64,000 bases of DNA. Origin: Falsiroseomonas sp. GTDB taxonomy: Bacteria; Pseudomonadota; Alphaproteobacteria; Acetobacterales; Acetobacteraceae. Below, piece by piece: positions 36,053 to 44,847 of the stretch. Location: assembly GCF_030695085.1 (NCBI RefSeq), contig NZ_JAUYTS010000232.1, positions 1 through 64,000 on the forward strand. The letters are read 5' to 3'. A program made the position numbers and the translations under genes. A model generated the notes under the pieces. The model saw only the letters and a program-made list of their open reading frames with translations, was not told the origin of the DNA and searched no databases. Positions within the stretch are counted from its first letter, which is position 1. The number at the start of each line of letters is the position of its first letter.

Positions 36053-37008
36053 GACACCGCGGCCTGGGCCGGGGTGGTGGCTTCCTTCGGCCGCAGCGCC
36101 TTCGCACCGGTGTAGAGCACCAGCGGCGCGGTGATGAAGATGGAGGAGGAGGTGGAAAGCACGATGCCGAACAGCATGGTCCAGGCAAAGCCGGCCAGCG
36201 CATCGCCGCCGAACAGCGCCAGCGGCAGCGCGGCCAGGAACAGCGTGGCGGAGGTGCCGATGGAGCGGTTCAGGGTTTCGTTGATCGACAGGTCCACCAC
36301 GTCGCGCAGTGGCATCTGCTTGTACTTGCGAAGATTTTCCCGCATCCGGTCGAACACCACGACCTTGTCGTTCACCGAGAAGCCGACGATCGTCAGGATT
36401 GCCGCGATTGTCTGAAGGTTGAACTCGATCTGCGTCACCGCCAGGAAGCCAACGGTCTTGGTTGTATCCAGGATCAGCGTGATGATGGCGGCGATGCCGA
36501 ACTGCCATTCGAAGCGGAACCAGATGTAGACCAGCATCGCCAGCAGGCTCAGCGCCAGCGCGATCATGCCGCCGCGGAACAGTTCGGAGGATACCCGCTC
36601 TCCCACCGCCTCGACGCGCAACACGCGGGTGCCGGGGGTTGCTGCCTCCAGCGCGGCGCGAATGGCGGCCACGGCGCGCTGGGTGCCGGCCTCGTCGCCC
36701 TGCACCGGCAGGCGGATCAGCACGGCATCGGGCGCGCCGAATTGCTGCAAGCCGACATCGCCGAGGTTCAGTGCGGAGGCCGCGGCCCGCAGCCGGGCCA
36801 GATCGGCCTCGGCCGGCGTGCGGATCTCCATGACGATGCCGCCCTGGAAATCGATGCCGCGGGCCAGGCCGGGATAGAAAGCCAGCACGACGGAGGCGAT
36901 GGACAGGAAGGCGGACAGGATCAGCCCGGCCACGGCCCCCTTCATGAAGGGGATGCGCGTATTGTCCGGGACGATGCGGAACAGCGGGCGGGAAAGGGCG
37001 CGAAACAT
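36049..37008 (-). CDS. secF: Protein translocase subunit SecF
   Basis: A 319-residue membrane subunit that with SecD uses the proton gradient to help release exported proteins. It has six helices, the N-terminal GIDFQGGIVMEI motif in the first periplasmic domain, and GFSVNDKVVVFDRMREN in the conserved SecD/F membrane region. It follows secD by 24 bases. Confidence 0.97.
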   Translation of the reverse strand: MFRALSRPLFRIVPDNTRIPFMKGAVAGLILSAFLSIASVVLAFYPGLARGIDFQGGIVMEIRTPAEADLARLRAAASALNLGDVGLQQFGAPDAVLIRLPVQGDEAGTQRAVAAIRAALEAATPGTRVLRVEAVGERVSSELFRGGMIALALSLLAMLVYIWFRFEWQFGIAAIITLILDTTKTVGFLAVTQIEFNLQTIAAILTIVGFSVNDKVVVFDRMRENLRKYKQMPLRDVVDLSINETLNRSIGTSATLFLAALPLALFGGDALAGFAWTMLFGIVLSTSSSIFITAPLVLYTGAKALRPKEATTPAQAAVS

Positions 37009-37032
37009 GTGTTTGTCCTCAGACCGCCAGAT

Positions 37033-38616
37033 TCAAACGGGAAGGGTCTGCGGGCGCCGGCGACGATACCAGGTCGCCACCATCAGCCGCACCACCACCG
37101 TCGCCGTCCACATCTGCACCACGGTGCCGACCGCGACGGTGACGGCGAAGCCCTTCACCGGGCCGGAGCCGAAGCCATAGAGGCAGGCCATGGCGATCAA
37201 ATTGGTCAGGTTGCTGTCCATGATGGTGCCGGACGCCTTGGTGAAGCCGAGCTCCAGCGCCGAGATCGGCGTTCGCCCGTTTCGCACCTCCTCCCGTATC
37301 CGTTCGTTGATCAGGATATTGGCATCGAGTGCAGTGCCCAGCGTCAGCACAATACCGGCAATACCCGGCAAGGTGAGTGTGGCGCCCATCACCGACAGCA
37401 CGCCGATCATGATGACCAGGTTCGCCAGCAGCGCGATGTTGGCGAGCCAGCCGAAGAAGCCATAGGCCAGGCCCATGTAGAGGAAGACGAAGCTGGCGCC
37501 GACGGCGAGGGAGATCATGCCGGCGCGGATCGCATCCGCCCCCAGCTCCGGCCCCACCGTGCGTTCCTCCACCACCGTCAGCGGGGCGGGCAGGGCGCCG
37601 GCGCGCAGCAGCACGGCCAGGTCGTTGGCGCCGCGCACGTCGAAGCTGCCGGAAATCTGGCCACGGCCACCGGTGATCGGCTCCCGGATGTTGGGCGCGG
37701 TGATCACGCGCTCATCCAGCACGATGGCGAAGGGCCGGCCGACATTCTGCCGGGTGACGTCGGCAAAGCGCCGCGTGCCGATCGAGTCGAAGGTGAAGTT
37801 CACCACCCATTGGCCGTTGCTGTCCTGGCCGGCGCGGGCGTCGGTCAGGTTCGCGCCATCCACCTCGACCCGGCGGCGCACCGCGTAGCGCTCCTGGAAA
37901 CGGTCGCCGGGCAGGAACATGGTGCCGGGCGGCGGCGTCGGCGCCTGAAGGTTCGCCGCCTCGTCCAGCAAATGAAAGGTCATGCGGGCGGTCTGGCCCA
38001 GCAGGTCCTTGATGCGGGCGGGGTCCTCCACGCCGGGCAGCTGCACCAGGATGCGGTTGGTGCCCTGGCGCGCGATCAGCGCCTCCGCCACCCCGGTCTC
38101 ATCGACGCGGCGGCGGACGATCTCCAGCGACTGTTCCACCGCATTGCCGGCCTTGGCGCGCAGCGCGACCTCGGTCAGCGTGGCGCTGACCATGCCATCG
38201 GCGGAGGTTGCGACCTCGATATCCGGCTGCTGGGACCCGGCGCCGGCCGGCACCACGATGGCGGCTTCGCGCAGGATGCGGGCCATGTCCTCGGCCCGGG
38301 CGGGGTCCGATACGCGCACGGAAACCCGGCGCTGGGCCGCATCGGCGTTCAGCCCGGTGTAGAGGATGCGCGGATTGGCGCCGGCGGCACCGCGGCGCGC
38401 GGTATCGACCAGCGCCTCCAGCCGTTCCCGCACCATGGTGGAGGTATCGACCTCCAGCAGCAGGTAGCTGCCGCCGCGAAGGTCGAGGCCGAGGCTGATC
38501 TGACGAACCCAATCCGGCAGCACGCTGCGCGGCGCCAGGTTGGGCAGGGACGCCAGGATGCCGAGGAGGCAGACGCCAATGATGGCGAGCACCTTCCAGC
38601 GGGCGAAATACATCAT
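37033..38616 (-). CDS. secD: Protein translocase subunit SecD
   Basis: A 527-residue partner of SecF. GLDLRGGSYLLLEVD follows the first helix, a large periplasmic P1 domain comes next, and the C-terminal membrane part contains TLPGIAGIVLTLGTALDANI with the conserved Asp of the proton path. No yajC gene is visible upstream; that side holds a divergent oxidoreductase across a 154-base gap. Two adjacent ATG codons mark the start. Confidence 0.97.
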   Translation of the reverse strand: MMYFARWKVLAIIGVCLLGILASLPNLAPRSVLPDWVRQISLGLDLRGGSYLLLEVDTSTMVRERLEALVDTARRGAAGANPRILYTGLNADAAQRRVSVRVSDPARAEDMARILREAAIVVPAGAGSQQPDIEVATSADGMVSATLTEVALRAKAGNAVEQSLEIVRRRVDETGVAEALIARQGTNRILVQLPGVEDPARIKDLLGQTARMTFHLLDEAANLQAPTPPPGTMFLPGDRFQERYAVRRRVEVDGANLTDARAGQDSNGQWVVNFTFDSIGTRRFADVTRQNVGRPFAIVLDERVITAPNIREPITGGRGQISGSFDVRGANDLAVLLRAGALPAPLTVVEERTVGPELGADAIRAGMISLAVGASFVFLYMGLAYGFFGWLANIALLANLVIMIGVLSVMGATLTLPGIAGIVLTLGTALDANILINERIREEVRNGRTPISALELGFTKASGTIMDSNLTNLIAMACLYGFGSGPVKGFAVTVAVGTVVQMWTATVVVRLMVATWYRRRRPQTLPV

Positions 38617-38770
38617 GGAAGCAGCCAGACCCCGAATGGTGAAGAAGTGGCCCTAATACCCTATGCAGGGCGCGATGCCACCGGCCCGGAAGATGCGGCG
38701 CGGCCCCCCCTGATGCAAGCCCGCGCGCGACGCAGTATCACCCCATGGCTTGAAGAGAGGGTTTTTCACG

Positions 38771-39718
38771 ATGTCGCTGCGGGTCGCGGTGCTGGGTGCC
38801 GGGCATTTCGGGCGGTTTCACGCGCTGAAGGCCAGCCGGCCAGGGGATAATCCGCTGCGCCTGGTCGCGCTGCATGATGCCGACCAGGCGCGCGCCGCCC
38901 AGGTCGCCGCCGAATGCGGCGTGCCCGCCCTGCCGGCGGTGGAGGCGATCGCGGCCGCCCAGGCGGTGATCGTCGCCGCGCCCACCCGCTTCCACGCGGC
39001 GCTTGGCCGCCAGGTGCTGGAAGCCGGTCGGCATCTGTTCATGGAGAAACCGATCGCGGCGACACTGGCGGAGGCGCAGGCGCTGGCCGATCTGGCCGAA
39101 TCCCGCGGCCTGGTGCTGCAGGTGGGACATATCGAGCGCTTCTCCGCCGCCTTCCGCGCCGTGGTCGCCGCCCAGGAAGGGTCCCGCGCGGTGCATTGGG
39201 AGGCGGTGCGCGTGGCACCCTTCCGGCCACGCTCGCTCGATGTCTCGGTGGTGCTGGACCTGATGATCCACGACATCGACCTGGTGCTGAAGCTGGCCGG
39301 CGGCCCGCCCCATACCGTGGAGGCGGTGGGCGCGCGGGTGATGTCGGACCATGCGGATTTCGCCGTGGCCCGGCTCGGCTTTCCCGGCGGCCGGGCGGCC
39401 ACCATCACCGCCTCGCGCGTCTCGCTCGCCATGGAACGGCGGCTGCGGGTGCTGGGGAATGAGGGTGAGATGAGCGTGGATTTCCTCAGTCGCAGCCTGG
39501 CGATGCTGCGCCGCGGCGGGGCGGAGCCGGTGGCCACCATGCCGGGCTACGGCATCGACCGCGCCGGCTGGACCGACCATGACAGCCTGGAGGCCGAACA
39601 TGCCGGCTTTGCCCGCGCCTGCGCCGGGGAGGCGCCGCCGGAGGTTGGTGCGGCGGAAGGCATGGCGGCGCTGGGCGTGGCGCTGGCGGTGGAGGCGGCG
39701 ATTTCCGCCTTCGACTGA
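38771..39718 (+). CDS. Gfo/Idh/MocA family NAD(P)-dependent oxidoreductase
   Basis: A 315-residue dehydrogenase with a Rossmann start VAVLGAGHFGRFHA, the family EKPIA motif (about residue 94) and a C-terminal domain containing DLMIHDIDLVL with the catalytic-site histidine. Members oxidise sugars, inositol or related metabolites. The ATG has GAGAGG upstream. Homologues beside lipid A genes sometimes act on UDP-sugars, so a link to lpxB nearby is possible but unproven. Confidence 0.87.
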   Translation: MSLRVAVLGAGHFGRFHALKASRPGDNPLRLVALHDADQARAAQVAAECGVPALPAVEAIAAAQAVIVAAPTRFHAALGRQVLEAGRHLFMEKPIAATLAEAQALADLAESRGLVLQVGHIERFSAAFRAVVAAQEGSRAVHWEAVRVAPFRPRSLDVSVVLDLMIHDIDLVLKLAGGPPHTVEAVGARVMSDHADFAVARLGFPGGRAATITASRVSLAMERRLRVLGNEGEMSVDFLSRSLAMLRRGGAEPVATMPGYGIDRAGWTDHDSLEAEHAGFARACAGEAPPEVGAAEGMAALGVALAVEAAISAFD

Positions 39719-39752
39719 ACCTGTCTGCCGCAAATCGGCTGCGCCTGCTGGC

Positions 39753-40715
39753 CTAGGCCCGGTTGCGAAGTCGCCGCCAGGCCGGGATGACCAGCTTCTC
39801 CACCACGGGCACCAATGCCGCGCCGAGGATGAGGCCGAGGATGCCGGAGCCGAGCGCGGCCACGAACCAGCCGGCCAGGCCGCCGATCGCGGGTAGCGCC
39901 GCCGCGGCGGCATCGCTGCCGGCATGCAACGCATGGGCAAGGCCGCCGAAGCCGTATTCCTCCAGCCCATGCACGATGATGCCGCCGCCGACCCAGACCA
40001 TGGCCGCGGTGCCGATGATGGCCAGCGCCTTCAACAGATAAGGCATCCCGAAGACGATGCCGCGGCCCAGGGCGCGCAGCGGCGCGCTACCGGTCCGCGC
40101 CAGGGCGACGCCGGCATCATCCGCCTTCACGATCAGCGCGACGGCACCGTAGACCACCAGGGTGATGCCGATCCCGACCACGGCGAGCACCGCCGCCTGG
40201 CCGATGAAACTCGCCTCCGGCACGGTCGCCAGGGTTATCGCCATGATCTCGGCCGAGAGGATGAAATCGGTCTGGATGGCGCTGGCGACCTTCTGGTCCT
40301 CCAGCGAGCGATCGCCCTCGGCGAGACCGGGGGATTGCGACAGCGTCATCCCGTGATGCGGAAAGATCGCCTCGATGACCTTCTCGGCCCCCTCGAAGCA
40401 CAGATAGGCGCCGCCCAGCATCAGCAGCGGCGTGATCGCCCAGGGTGCGAGCAGGCTGAGCGCCAGCGCGCCGGGCAGCAGGAACAGCAGCTTGTTCTTC
40501 AGCGAGCCCCAGGCGATGCGCCCGACGATGGGAAGCTCCCGCGCCGCGGCGAAGCCAACGACATAGCGCGGCGTGACCGCGGCATCGTCAATAACCACGC
40601 CGGCCGCCTTGGTGCCCGCCTTCATCGCCTGCCCGCCAATATCGTCGAGCGAGGCCGCGGCGACCTTTGCCAGGGCCGCGACGTCGTCCAGCAGGGCGAT
40701 CAGGCCGACGCTCAT
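39753..40715 (-). CDS. DUF808 family membrane protein
   Basis: A 320-residue DUF808 (YedI-like) protein. The N-terminus MSVGLIALLDDVAALAK and the later GGQAMKAGTKAAGVVIDD are strongly typical. About five to six hydrophobic helices follow. Its function is unknown across the family. It is last in a four-gene overlapping operon (ATGA with lpxB). Confidence 0.9.
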   Translation of the reverse strand: MSVGLIALLDDVAALAKVAAASLDDIGGQAMKAGTKAAGVVIDDAAVTPRYVVGFAAARELPIVGRIAWGSLKNKLLFLLPGALALSLLAPWAITPLLMLGGAYLCFEGAEKVIEAIFPHHGMTLSQSPGLAEGDRSLEDQKVASAIQTDFILSAEIMAITLATVPEASFIGQAAVLAVVGIGITLVVYGAVALIVKADDAGVALARTGSAPLRALGRGIVFGMPYLLKALAIIGTAAMVWVGGGIIVHGLEEYGFGGLAHALHAGSDAAAAALPAIGGLAGWFVAALGSGILGLILGAALVPVVEKLVIPAWRRLRNRA

Positions 40716-41872
40716 GGGAGGTCCTCGATGGTTTGCAGCACCGCGGCGGCGGCGGCGGCGCTTGGCGTACCTTCGGCTGGGCGGAGCTTGGCCAGCATCT
40801 CGGCAAAACCCTCCCGTTGTGCCGCGGCCTGGGCGGGGTCGAGCAGCAGCCCGGCGAGGCCCTCGGCCAGCGCTTCCGGCGTCGCATCCTGCTGGAGGTA
40901 TTCCGGCACCACGCGGCGATCGGCCAGCAGGTTCACCAGACTGGCGAAGGGCACGCGGACCAGGCGGCGGACGATGGCGGCGGTGATCGGGTTCACCTTG
41001 TAGGCCACCAGATGCGGCACGCCGGCCACCGCCATCTCCAGGGAGGAGGTGCCGGATTTGATCAGCCCGGCCCCTCCGGCCTCTGCGGCGGCGGCGAAGG
41101 CATCATGCTTCTCGGCCAGATCCGTCACCAGGATGGTCCGGCCCGGCCAGTCCCGTGTGCCCGCGCGCACCGCATCCGCCACCACCGCCGAGACCGGCAG
41201 CGCCACGGCAAGACCCGGCACGCGTGGCGCCAGCAGGCGCAGGGCCTGCCCGAACACCGGCAGCAGGCGCTTCACCTCCATCCGGCGGCTGCCCGGCATC
41301 ACCACCAGCAGCGGCGCATCCGGCGCCAGGCCATGTGCCGTGCGGAAGCGCGCCCCATCCCCGGCATCGACGCCGGATTCCAGCACCGGGTGGCCGACGA
41401 AGCTGGCCGGGATGCCAGCAGCTTCGAAGATCACCGGCTCGAAGGGCAGCAGACACAGAACGTGGTCCACCGCCGCCTTGATCTTGGCGACTCGCCCCGG
41501 TCGCCAGGCCCAGATCTGCGGCGCCACGTAATGCACCACCGGAATGCCGAGCGGACGGATGCGTTGCGCCAGGCGCAGGGTGAAGCCGGGGCTGTCGATA
41601 GTCACCACCACGCCGGGCCGCCGCGCGGTGATATCCGCCACCGTCTGGTCCAGCCGGCGCGCCAGGCGGCGGATGTTGGGCAGCACCTCGATCAGCCCCA
41701 TCAAAGCGAGCTCGCGCATCGGGAACAGGCTGGCCATGCCCTGTTCCGCCAGGCGATCGCCGCCGATGCCGGCGAAGTCCAGCCTTGGCTCACGCGCCCG
41801 CAGCGCCGCCAGCAGCCTTGCGCCGAGCACATCGCCGGAGGCTTCGCCGGCCACGATGTAGACAAGCGTCAT
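40712..41872 (-). CDS. lpxB: Lipid-A-disaccharide synthase LpxB
   Basis: A 386-residue GT-B glycosyltransferase joining UDP-2,3-diacylglucosamine to lipid X to form the lipid A disaccharide. Motifs include GEASGDVLGARL, GIGGDRL, the APQIWAW segment and KSGTSSLEMA near the C-terminus. It is not next to lpxA or fabZ as in many bacteria; instead it is third in an operon after a GNAT and a nitrilase-type gene. It indicates an outer membrane with lipid A. Confidence 0.95.
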   Translation of the reverse strand: MTLVYIVAGEASGDVLGARLLAALRAREPRLDFAGIGGDRLAEQGMASLFPMRELALMGLIEVLPNIRRLARRLDQTVADITARRPGVVVTIDSPGFTLRLAQRIRPLGIPVVHYVAPQIWAWRPGRVAKIKAAVDHVLCLLPFEPVIFEAAGIPASFVGHPVLESGVDAGDGARFRTAHGLAPDAPLLVVMPGSRRMEVKRLLPVFGQALRLLAPRVPGLAVALPVSAVVADAVRAGTRDWPGRTILVTDLAEKHDAFAAAAEAGGAGLIKSGTSSLEMAVAGVPHLVAYKVNPITAAIVRRLVRVPFASLVNLLADRRVVPEYLQQDATPEALAEGLAGLLLDPAQAAAQREGFAEMLAKLRPAEGTPSAAAAAAVLQTIEDLP

Positions 41873-42762
41873 GTGAAAGCCGCCGGCTTCGGGGTGGGTA
41901 CCGGGCGGCGCGGCCAGTCCCGGTGGTTGCGAACGGCGCCATTGGCGCGAACCTCCGCCACCAAGGCCGGGTCCAGCGTGGCGAACAGCCAGCCGGGCTG
42001 GTCCATCGCGCCCGCGGCGACCACGCCATCCTCGGGGAAGCCGCGATCCGGCGGGCCGAAGATGGCGGGCTGGCCGTGGTTTTCATCGAGGGCCGCGGAC
42101 CACGGCGCCGCGCCCACCGTCGGCGTCACCGCGACGAAGCACTGGTTCTCCAGCGCCCGCGCCGCGGCGCCGACGCGCACGCGGGCATAGCCCTGCAGGC
42201 TGTCGGTGCAGGAGGGGGCGAGCACCAGCCAGGCGCCCTGTTCCACCTGGGACCGCGCATGTTTCGGGAATTCGATGTCGTAGCAGATGGAGATGCCGAT
42301 GCGGCCCCAGGGCGTGTCGAACACCGCAGGCCCGGCGCCGGAGGAAACGCCCCAGCGTTCCGCCTCGAAGCGCGTCATCGCCGTCTTGTCCTGGAAGGCC
42401 ATGCGGCCATCGGGCGCGATCAGCGGCGCGCGGTTGATGATGCGGCCGCCTGCCGCGCGCATCAGCAGCGTGCCCGGCAGCAGCCAGACCCCGGCGCGCA
42501 TCGCCGCCTGGCGCATCGCGGCCAGGATTGCCTCCGCATGGGCCACCATGGCGGCCAGCTCCGCCGCCTCATCCGGTGCCGTGGTGGCGGCCAGCGCGGC
42601 GCCAAGCTCGACGCAGGCATATTCCGGCAAGACGCAGAGATCGGCCTGGCCGCGCGCCTGGTCCAGCCACCCATCGAGCCGCGTGCCGAAGGCGGCGACG
42701 CTGGCCGGCTGCCCGACCGGCCAGGCGAGCAGGCCCAGGCGAAGCGGGCGCGGCGGCGTCAA
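41869..42762 (-). CDS. Nitrilase-superfamily carbon-nitrogen hydrolase
   Basis: A 297-residue amidase-type enzyme with the full Glu-Lys-Cys triad: Glu47 in LPEYA, Lys126 in QDKTAMTRFE and Cys160 in ISICYDIEFP. It resembles omega-amidase/Nit-like hydrolases that repair or degrade small amides. The start appears to be TTG inside a TTGA overlap with the GNAT stop. Its stop overlaps the lpxB start. Confidence 0.87.
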   Translation of the reverse strand: MTPPRPLRLGLLAWPVGQPASVAAFGTRLDGWLDQARGQADLCVLPEYACVELGAALAATTAPDEAAELAAMVAHAEAILAAMRQAAMRAGVWLLPGTLLMRAAGGRIINRAPLIAPDGRMAFQDKTAMTRFEAERWGVSSGAGPAVFDTPWGRIGISICYDIEFPKHARSQVEQGAWLVLAPSCTDSLQGYARVRVGAAARALENQCFVAVTPTVGAAPWSAALDENHGQPAIFGPPDRGFPEDGVVAAGAMDQPGWLFATLDPALVAEVRANGAVRNHRDWPRRPVPTPKPAAFT

Positions 42763-43355
42763 AGTGTCCGGGTCCAGAAGGCCAGGTCGTGCGGCGTTTC
42801 GGCCTCCTGGCCGATTTCCTTCCAGTCGAAGCGTACCACCAGATCCGGTCGCGCCGTGTAGCCCCGCTTGCGCCAGAAGGCGTCGAGCGGTGTGTAGGAG
42901 GGCGGCCGGCGCGGGTCGGACGGGTCGCGGACCACGGCGCAGAAGGCGGCCTCGGGCAGGGCCAGGCGCCTCGCATGGGCCTCCCGCTCCGCGAAGAAGC
43001 GCACCCCGGCGCCGCGGCCGCGATATTCGGGCAGCAGCACCGATTCGCCGAAATAACAGTAGCGCGCCGGGTCCAGCCCGGCGGCACGGAAGCAGGCGGA
43101 GACCGGCGCATGGCCCTGCACCATCGGCTCGCAGGTCGCCGCCCCCACCACCCTGTCGCCGTCCCGGCAGACCACGATGGCCGCGCCCGGGGCATCGGCA
43201 TAGGCGCGCAGATAGCCCTGCTCGTAGCCGCCATCGCCCTCATACAGATAGGGCCAGTCGCGAAACACCGCGATGCGCAGCGCGGCAAGGTCCGGCAGCA
43301 GCGGGTGCAGCGCGGGGCCTGCCAAAGTCTCGAAGGTGAGGTGGATTTCCGCCAT
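42759..43355 (-). CDS. GNAT-family N-acetyltransferase
   Basis: A 198-residue acetyltransferase. The acetyl-CoA loop sits in LLPEYRGRGAGVRFFAEREAHA, the GNAT motif A (quoted here across its two halves: LLPEYRGRGAG and the following helix). The C-terminal half contains YTPLDAFWRKRGY. An ATG four codons upstream (43367) is an alternative start. First gene of the operon that leads to lpxB. Acceptor unknown. Confidence 0.82.
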   Translation of the reverse strand: MAEIHLTFETLAGPALHPLLPDLAALRIAVFRDWPYLYEGDGGYEQGYLRAYADAPGAAIVVCRDGDRVVGAATCEPMVQGHAPVSACFRAAGLDPARYCYFGESVLLPEYRGRGAGVRFFAEREAHARRLALPEAAFCAVVRDPSDPRRPPSYTPLDAFWRKRGYTARPDLVVRFDWKEIGQEAETPHDLAFWTRTL

Positions 43356-43407
43356 GGCGGGATGCATAGGGGGCCGCATCCGGACAGGAAAGAGCGAAGC
43401 GGTGGAT

Positions 43408-43659
43408 ATGGCGGTGGAGGCAGTCGGGTTGATTGCCGGGGCAATGACCACATCGGCCTTTGTGCCGCAGGCCTGGAAGACCTGGCGCACGCGCTCGGCG
43501 AAGGATTTCAGCCTGGCGCTGCTGGTGCCGCTGGTGGCCGGCAACACGATGTGGCTGGGCTACGGGGTGATGGTGGGGTCTACCGGGCTGGTGGTGGCGA
43601 ACCTGATCACCGTGCCGCTGACGGCGGCGATCTTGTGGGTGAAGCTGCGCCGGGGGAGA
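43408..43659 (+). CDS. SemiSWEET sugar transporter, natural stop codon lost
   Basis: The 83 residues encoded to 43656 form a complete three-helix SemiSWEET (MtN3/saliva) unit: helix 1 ending FVPQAWKTWRTRSAKDFS (the PQ motif), helix 2 around GNTMWLGYG and helix 3 ending ILWVKLRRG. It dimerises to move sugars. The gene should stop right after this point, but the codon at 43657-43659 is AGA instead of TGA, and the frame then stays open through a 17-base tandem repeat and antisense to two genes up to 44793. A GTG two codons upstream (43402) is an alternative start. Substrate unknown. Confidence 0.7.
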
Positions 43660-43705
43660 AGCTGCGCCGGGGGTGAAGCTGCGCCGGGGGTGAAGCTGCG
43701 CCTGG
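43640..43705. repeat. 17-base tandem repeat at the end of the SemiSWEET gene
   Basis: Three full copies and one partial copy of TGAAGCTGCGCCGGGGG run in tandem, identical except that the second copy starts with A instead of T and the last one diverges after 12 bases. The unit length shifts the reading frame with each copy. Only the T-to-A change in copy two removes the in-frame TGA stop of the SemiSWEET gene. Confidence 0.85.
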
Positions 43706-43746
43706 CTCGAGGGCTGCGCCCCGCGGGGATGCGGGGCGCGCCGGCT

Positions 43747-44079
43747 TCAGGCGAGCGCGGTGACGGCCGCGTCGCGCGTCGGGTGGATGGCCAGGATCTT
43801 GTCGAAGCCGCTGATCTCCAGCACCTCGCGCACCGGCGCCTGGGGGGAGGCGACGGCGAAGCTGCCACCGGCGGCCTTGGCCTGCTTCGCTGCCTTCAGC
43901 AGCACGCGCAGCCCGGCCGAGGAGACGTAGTGCACCTCCGCGAGGTCGGCGATCACCTTCGCACCGCCCTCGAGCAGCCCGATCAGCTTGGTCTCCGCCG
44001 CGGGGGCGGTGGCGGTGTCGAGGCGGCCCTTGAGTGCCGCCACCTTCACGCCCTTGTCGGTGCTTTCCGTGATGTCCAT
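43747..44079 (-). CDS. STAS-domain anti-sigma-factor antagonist
   Basis: A 110-residue single STAS domain protein of the SpoIIAA/RsbV type. The phosphorylation segment YVSSAGLRVLL holds the conserved serine pair (near residue 52-53). Such proteins are switched by kinase/PP2C partners. A matching PP2C phosphatase with a receiver domain is encoded at 2835-4016. The ATG at this position is preferred over one seven codons upstream because an AGGA-type site precedes it. It follows the GPP34 gene by about 40 bases. Confidence 0.87.
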   Translation of the reverse strand: MDITESTDKGVKVAALKGRLDTATAPAAETKLIGLLEGGAKVIADLAEVHYVSSAGLRVLLKAAKQAKAAGGSFAVASPQAPVREVLEISGFDKILAIHPTRDAAVTALA

Positions 44080-44121
44080 GAAGTCCGTCCTGCTCCTCAA
44101 CGCGCCTGTATCGGTTGTGTC

Positions 44122-44772
44122 TTAAACCATTGGCGCATAGCGCGCGATCTGCGCGTAGATTTCCCGGATGGCATCGGCGAGGGAGCGGTTCAACTCCTCA
44201 AGATCGGCCACCTGGTCGATGCGGGGCTGCACCCGGTCCAGTTCCTGCGTCGACAGGATCAGGGAGAACAGCCCGCCGGCACGGCACAGGCCGATCAGCA
44301 TCGAATCGCGCGGATCGGGGATGTCGTCCTGGAACAGCACGCCCATGATGCGCGCCTTCACCTCCCGCTCCTCCTTGTCCGAGATCACGGGGTAGCGGCG
44401 TTCCGGGAACACCCACAGGAACCGGCCCTCGACCCGCTTCAGGATGCCCTTGCTCACCAGCCGCTCGAACAGCGTGTCCCGGTAGGCATCGGCGTCGGCG
44501 GCCAGGGTCTCGATCCAGTAGCGGCTGTCGCCGGCTTCCGGCGCGGCGACCATCTGCGCCAAAGCGCGGTCCAGCAGCGCATCGCCGGTCGGTGCCGGGT
44601 TCACCACGTAGAGACGGGTGGGGTCGGTGTCGATCCGCCCTTCCAGCGCCAGTTCCGCGAGCACCGCGCCGGCGATCGCGTAGTCGCCCGACGGCGCTGC
44701 GCGTTCCTGCAGCCGACCGCTTTCATCATCGAGCATGAGGAGGAGGATTTCCTCCGGCATCGTCAACGGCAT
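44122..44772 (-). CDS. GPP34 (Golgi phosphoprotein 3-like) family protein
   Basis: A 216-residue GPP34-domain protein. Family features are the opening LTMPEEILLLMLDDESG, the helix AGAVLAELALEGRI, and the later LVSKGILKR and LSTQELDRVQ segments. In eukaryotes this fold (GOLPH3/Vps74) binds phosphatidylinositol-4-phosphate and retains glycosyltransferases at Golgi membranes. Bacterial members are sporadic outside actinobacteria and myxobacteria, with unknown roles. Upstream of the STAS gene in the same direction. Confidence 0.85.
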   Translation of the reverse strand: MPLTMPEEILLLMLDDESGRLQERAAPSGDYAIAGAVLAELALEGRIDTDPTRLYVVNPAPTGDALLDRALAQMVAAPEAGDSRYWIETLAADADAYRDTLFERLVSKGILKRVEGRFLWVFPERRYPVISDKEEREVKARIMGVLFQDDIPDPRDSMLIGLCRAGGLFSLILSTQELDRVQPRIDQVADLEELNRSLADAIREIYAQIARYAPMV

Positions 44773-44847
44773 GGCGTCACACGGCTCCCCTAAAGCGCGG
44801 TCAGGGAAGCGCGCGGCGGGGTTGAAGTCAACGTAAGTGGGATGGCT

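Noticed and set aside
35893..38850. A plus-strand open frame of nearly 1000 codons
   Set aside because: It is antisense to secD and secF, has shadow-like composition and no recognisable domain.
43660..44793. The continuation of the SemiSWEET frame as a real C-terminal domain
   Set aside because: The tail is antisense to well-supported STAS and GPP34 genes and has no domain features; it is explained by loss of one stop codon.
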